Of a DNA stretch of 8,028 nucleotides, positions 6,226 through 8,028 are shown one piece after another. The notes beneath the pieces are model-generated. The model did not search any database. It was given only the letters and a program-made list of their open reading frames with translations, and was not told where the DNA came from. Source of the DNA: Candidatus Acetothermia bacterium (GTDB taxonomy: Bacteria > Bipolaricaulota > Bipolaricaulia > Bipolaricaulales > Bipolaricaulaceae); assembly GCA_011057175.1 (NCBI GenBank), contig DSBZ01000109.1, forward strand, positions 1-8,028. The letters run 5' to 3'. The number at the start of each line of letters is the position of its first letter. Position 1 is the stretch's first letter. Position numbers and translations under genes: made by a program.

Positions 6226-6555
6226 ATGACGAGGTGGATCAAGGCGTTGGCGGTGGCCCTCGCGGCCGTGGTGGCGGCCTTCCCGGCGTTCAGTCAAATT
6301 TCCATGGCTCATCGTGTTTCGCCCCAGACGGTTCAGCCTGCCCTGCCAGTGGCGGAGGAGCTGACCGATACGGCTTTGGCTGAAGTAGAGGGAGAGGGCG
6401 CTGGCGCCGTGGCGCTCTTGGCAGGGCTTGGTAGCGTGATCCTTTATCTTATAACGACGGACGAGCCGGTGTGGTGGCAAGCGCTACTCTACTTCATAGT
6501 GGGCTTCATGGTAGGGTGGGGTGGTGCTATTGGTGGTGGTGGTGGTGGTTGGTAG
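6226..6555 (+). CDS. Sec-exported Gly-rich hydrophobic peptide with leader-like motif, candidate C39 substrate
   Basis: I do not recognise a named family. The 109-residue protein (ATG 6226; 111 from GTG 6220) has a classic Sec signal peptide: MTRWIK, then a hydrophobic run to about residue 20, with a likely cut near AFSQ (21-24). A polar stretch follows, then ELTDTALAEVEGEGAG (45-60). In this stretch L46, L51, V54 and G56 keep the L-x4-L-x2-(I/V)-x-G spacing of double-glycine leaders, but Glu57 stands where the second Gly would be. The remainder has two hydrophobic segments (about 60-77 and 85-99) joined by TTDEPVWWQ, and ends in AIGGGGGGW. The Gly run is encoded by six GGT codons. The likely role is a secreted, membrane-active or self-assembling peptide processed by the C39 peptidase encoded nearby. 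That role is inference; a plain membrane protein is the alternative. Confidence 0.7.
   Translation: MTRWIKALAVALAAVVAAFPAFSQISMAHRVSPQTVQPALPVAEELTDTALAEVEGEGAGAVALLAGLGSVILYLITTDEPVWWQALLYFIVGFMVGWGGAIGGGGGGW
6532..6549 (+). repeat. (GGT)6 trinucleotide repeat
   Basis: Six perfect GGT units encode the glycine run before the final Trp of the peptide gene. With the upstream G-runs (6510-6524) they form a G-rich tract able, in principle, to fold as a two-tetrad G-quadruplex. Slippage would change the glycine count without shifting the frame. Confidence 0.9.
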
Positions 6556-6611
6556 TGCTACTGATCACTGGTTCTCCTAATGGGGGACGGCAAGGATGGA
6601 AAAACACGGCC

Positions 6612-6646
6612 GAGAAGGGGACGCCGTATGGAGGCGTCCCCTTCTC
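6612..6646 (+). terminator. 14-bp perfect hairpin after the peptide gene
   Basis: GAGAAGGGGACGCC (6612-6625) pairs perfectly with 6633-6646 around a 7-base loop. It lies 56 bases after the peptide stop and ends 18 bases before the next ATG. No T-run follows on the plus strand, so it is not a canonical intrinsic terminator; it may attenuate read-through or protect the upstream mRNA from 3' decay. On the minus strand a T5 run follows about 9 bases beyond the stem. Confidence 0.7.
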
Positions 6647-6664
6647 TCGACGTAGGGAATAGCT

Positions 6665-6895
6665 ATGCGCAGGGGTATTAGCTATGCGTTGGTCGTATTC
6701 AAGTGGATTTTCGCTGCGTGGCTAATAGCCGCGAGCGGCGCAGCGATCCAAGGGATCACTTTTCAGGAATTGGTGCGGCGGATTGCTGACCGCTCTTTAG
6801 CCGGTGGGGTTCTACTAGCTGTGGTGTTTGTGGGGCTCTGTACGTGGTTGGACTTGAAAGGGCGGAAAACCAGAGCGAGCCAAAAGAAATCGTAG
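6665..6895 (+). CDS. Small two-helix membrane protein, unknown function
   Basis: I do not recognise a family. The 76-residue protein has a short basic N-terminus (MRRG), a hydrophobic segment (about residues 6-27), a short charged loop with QELVRRIADR (34-43), a second hydrophobic segment (about 46-62) and a basic tail (LKGRKTRASQKK). This predicts two membrane helices with both ends in the cytoplasm. AGGG (6654-6657) lies 7 bases before the ATG, a fair ribosome-binding site. Codons such as TTA, CTA, ATA and ATT are frequent compared with the GC-ending habit of the left-hand genes, suggesting transferred or poorly adapted DNA. Between a candidate secreted peptide and its peptidase, a small basic membrane protein could be an immunity or accessory factor. 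That role is inferred from context only. Confidence 0.65.
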   Translation: MRRGISYALVVFKWIFAAWLIAASGAAIQGITFQELVRRIADRSLAGGVLLAVVFVGLCTWLDLKGRKTRASQKKS

Positions 6896-6896
6896 G

Positions 6897-6921
6897 CCAG
6901 CAGCTTTGGCATCCCTGCTGG
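6897..6921 (+). other. Hairpin after the small membrane protein gene
   Basis: CCAGCAG (6897-6903) pairs with CTGCTGG (6915-6921) around an 11-base loop, two bases after the stop codon. There is no T-run. It may be a weak terminator or an mRNA-processing structure. Confidence 0.4.
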
Positions 6922-6965
6922 TAATACTGTGGATAGGCTGATTTCTCGGTCGAGGGTTTATCGCT

Positions 6966-7037
6966 ATGTCACGCGGCTCGAGCTTTGCCGATGGGATAGC
7001 CCGGGGGCTTGCTGGGCTAACCTTTCTCGCCATCTAG
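6966..7037 (+). CDS. Possible 23-residue small ORF
   Basis: In the 158-bp gap before the peptidase, an ATG at 6966 opens a 23-codon frame ending in TAG at 7035-7037. GAGGG (6952-6956) lies 9 bases before the ATG, one of the better ribosome-binding sites in this area. The product begins MSRGSSFADGIARG and ends in a short hydrophobic stretch. It could be a tiny peptide, a leader peptide for the peptidase gene, or the remnant of a longer gene. Nothing outside the sequence supports it. Confidence 0.25.
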   Translation: MSRGSSFADGIARGLAGLTFLAI

Positions 7038-7053
7038 ACTTACTTGTCTTGTC

Positions 7054-7719
7054 ATGAGAAGACTAAGGCTTGCCGGATGTTGGCTGTCCTTCGGAATCTC
7101 TCTTGGGGTTCTCGTACTGGTTGGTTACGGATCTAGATTGGATTCGATCTGGCTTATGGAATCCTACCGCACACTCCGCTACGAGTGGGTCGTCGGCCAG
7201 GCCGACTGGTACACATGCGGGCCGGCGGCGGTGGCGACGCTCCTCACCCACTACTACGACATTGCCACCCCGGAGGCCGAGGCGCTGGAACTCGCCGAAG
7301 GGTTCATGATCGCGGCGGGCCGCGAGCCCGGACAGGCGCTCACCGCCCTCGCCCTGAAGCAAACCCTGGAGGCCAAGGGGATCCCCACCAAAGGGTACCG
7401 GGTGAGCCCGGACGCGCTGCGGGACTACTTCGCCCGCGGTGGCCTTCCCGTGATCCTCCACCTCACCGCGCCCCGGAAACACTTCGCGGTGGCCGTAGGA
7501 ATGGTGGGGGACCAAATCGTGCTCGCCGATCCGTCGTGGGGCCGGAGCATCATCCCGTTCGCAGTGTTCATAGCAGAACGCGGGTATAGCGAAGTTGTGC
7601 TGGTGCCAATCCCGCCCCCGGAGTTGTACCTGCGGGTCCAAGAAAGGCAACGGCAGACGCTTGACCGCGCGGCGGAGCGGCTCGCGGCCCTGGCCCGGTT
7701 GCGGGAGGGCTTGCCGTGA
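7054..7719 (+). CDS. Stand-alone membrane-anchored C39-type cysteine peptidase
   Basis: The 221-residue protein starts with a basic-hydrophobic segment (MRRLRLAGCW..., hydrophobic about residues 8-25), a signal anchor placing the rest outside the cytoplasm. A peptidase C39-like domain follows (about 43-185). Q49 is the oxyanion-hole candidate, C55 in DWYTCGPAAVATLL is the nucleophile, H143 in RKHFAVAVGM the general base, and D159 in LADPSWG the third triad member. The His-Asp spacing of 16 matches classical C39 domains. The C-terminal 30 residues are charged and helical. No ABC-transporter domains are attached, unlike bacteriocin exporters, so it resembles FapD-like or bacteriocin-associated free C39 proteins. 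It would cut a leader, most obviously that of the peptide encoded at 6226. The next gene overlaps its stop by four bases (GTGA). The first 40 or so codons are visibly less GC-rich than the rest. Confidence 0.85.
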   Translation: MRRLRLAGCWLSFGISLGVLVLVGYGSRLDSIWLMESYRTLRYEWVVGQADWYTCGPAAVATLLTHYYDIATPEAEALELAEGFMIAAGREPGQALTALALKQTLEAKGIPTKGYRVSPDALRDYFARGGLPVILHLTAPRKHFAVAVGMVGDQIVLADPSWGRSIIPFAVFIAERGYSEVVLVPIPPPELYLRVQERQRQTLDRAAERLAALARLREGLP

Positions 7720-8028
7720 GGGCGTGGCCCTCCCCCTGCCCCCTCCCAGCCGCAGGAGGGGGGATCGTAGCTGCTCTTCTCCTCTTCTCCGTCGTCACGT
7801 GGGCCCAGACACCGATCGACCCCCTGAAGCGGCCGGACGAGGCCCCGGGGGAGTACACGTGGCAGGTGGGACTGGGTTACACCCCGTCCGGCCAGGAAGG
7901 GTTTGCCGTGGACGCGTTCGGCCAGCCCTATGCTTATACCCTGCTCTCGCAGGAGTGGCGGTTGACCCTCGTCGGCACAATCCACTTCGGCGGGGGATGG
8001 AAGACGGGGATCGAGATCTCGCAGAGCA
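7716..8028 (+). CDS. Exported protein, probable outer-membrane beta-barrel (3' end outside window)
   Basis: The frame runs from GTG 7716, overlapping the peptidase stop, to the window edge, giving 104 residues of an incomplete protein. Residues about 17-30 (IVAALLLFSVVTWA) form a signal-peptide core with a likely cut after TWA near Q31. A Pro-rich linker (TPIDPLKRPDEAPGEY) follows. Strands of alternating hydrophobic and polar residues then appear: YTWQVGLGYTPSG (47-59), and EWRLTLVGTIHFGGGW with KTGIEISQS (80-104). This looks like the start of an outer-membrane barrel, as in porin-like 'transporter' proteins or FapF. The tight coupling to the C39 peptidase suggests it forms the exit pore for the processed peptide. 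Only the beginning is visible, so the barrel call is an inference. Confidence 0.65.
   Translation, partial: MRAWPSPCPLPAAGGGIVAALLLFSVVTWAQTPIDPLKRPDEAPGEYTWQVGLGYTPSGQEGFAVDAFGQPYAYTLLSQEWRLTLVGTIHFGGGWKTGIEISQS

Noticed and set aside
5374..6480. Long open frame on the minus strand opposite the amidase and peptide genes
   Set aside because: The amidase reading has every zinc ligand and a clear anchor; the antisense translation is His/Arg/Gly-rich without recognisable features.
6580..6681. 33-codon frame running through the large hairpin
   Set aside because: There is no ribosome-binding site, it spans both arms of the hairpin, and it overlaps the next gene's start.
6660..6688. Direct repeat TAGCTATGCG (6660-6669 and 6679-6688)
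   Set aside because: The second copy's ATG is out of frame and leads to a very short reading; ten bases repeated once is too little to call an operator.
6906..6930. TTGGCA and TACTGT, also 13 bp apart, as a promoter for the peptidase
   Set aside because: The spacing is too short, the -10 matches only three positions, and the -35 lies in a hairpin loop; the similarity to the 6174 promoter spacing is probably chance.
1..8028. tRNA, rRNA, CRISPR array, transposase or insertion-sequence ends
   Set aside because: I looked on both strands and saw no cloverleaf with a T-loop, no regularly spaced direct repeats and no transposase-like protein.

Overview
The window is high-GC bacterial DNA carrying eight clearly coding genes plus one gene cut at the right edge. 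The left three quarters (1-6105) is conserved housekeeping and metal-uptake sequence on alternating strands. The right quarter (about 6106-8028) looks like accessory DNA and contains the best candidate for an undescribed system.

Layout: the 3' end of pheT is followed directly by tsaE (+). A convergent gap leads to amrS, the AMMECR1/MEMO1-linked radical SAM gene (-). A 72-bp divergent gap separates amrS from yggS (+), which converges with only 6 bp to spare on feoB. feoB and feoA form a two-gene iron(II)-uptake operon (-) with a textbook promoter and a palindrome over its start. A membrane-anchored N-acetylmuramoyl-L-alanine amidase (+) diverges from feoA. To its right lie a Sec-signal-bearing Gly-rich hydrophobic peptide gene, a strong hairpin, a two-helix membrane protein, a gap with a possible 23-residue ORF, a stand-alone membrane-anchored C39-type cysteine peptidase and, overlapping it by 4 bases, a signal-peptide-bearing protein that looks like the start of an outer-membrane beta-barrel and runs off the window.

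The last four genes read as a unit. The peptide carries, after its Sec signal, a stretch (ELTDTALAEVEGEGAG) spaced like a double-glycine-type leader. C39 enzymes are the peptidases that cut such leaders, and an outer-membrane pore would be a way out of a diderm cell. The arrangement recalls the Fap amyloid pathway (C39-like FapD plus barrel FapF) and bacteriocin export, but the peptide matches neither that I can recognise.

Organism: the amidase plus a probable outer-membrane protein suggest a diderm. Several transcription starts (amrS, yggS, amidase, probably feoA) have a TANNNT -10 hexamer only 5-11 bases before the start codon and no convincing ribosome-binding site, so mRNAs are probably leaderless or nearly so, as is common in Deinococcus-Thermus. 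The host may be a deep-branching high-GC lineage such as Deinococcota or Bipolaricaulota; this is a guess from style, not a placement. The accessory genes are visibly richer in A/T-ending codons than the rest, which hints at transfer.
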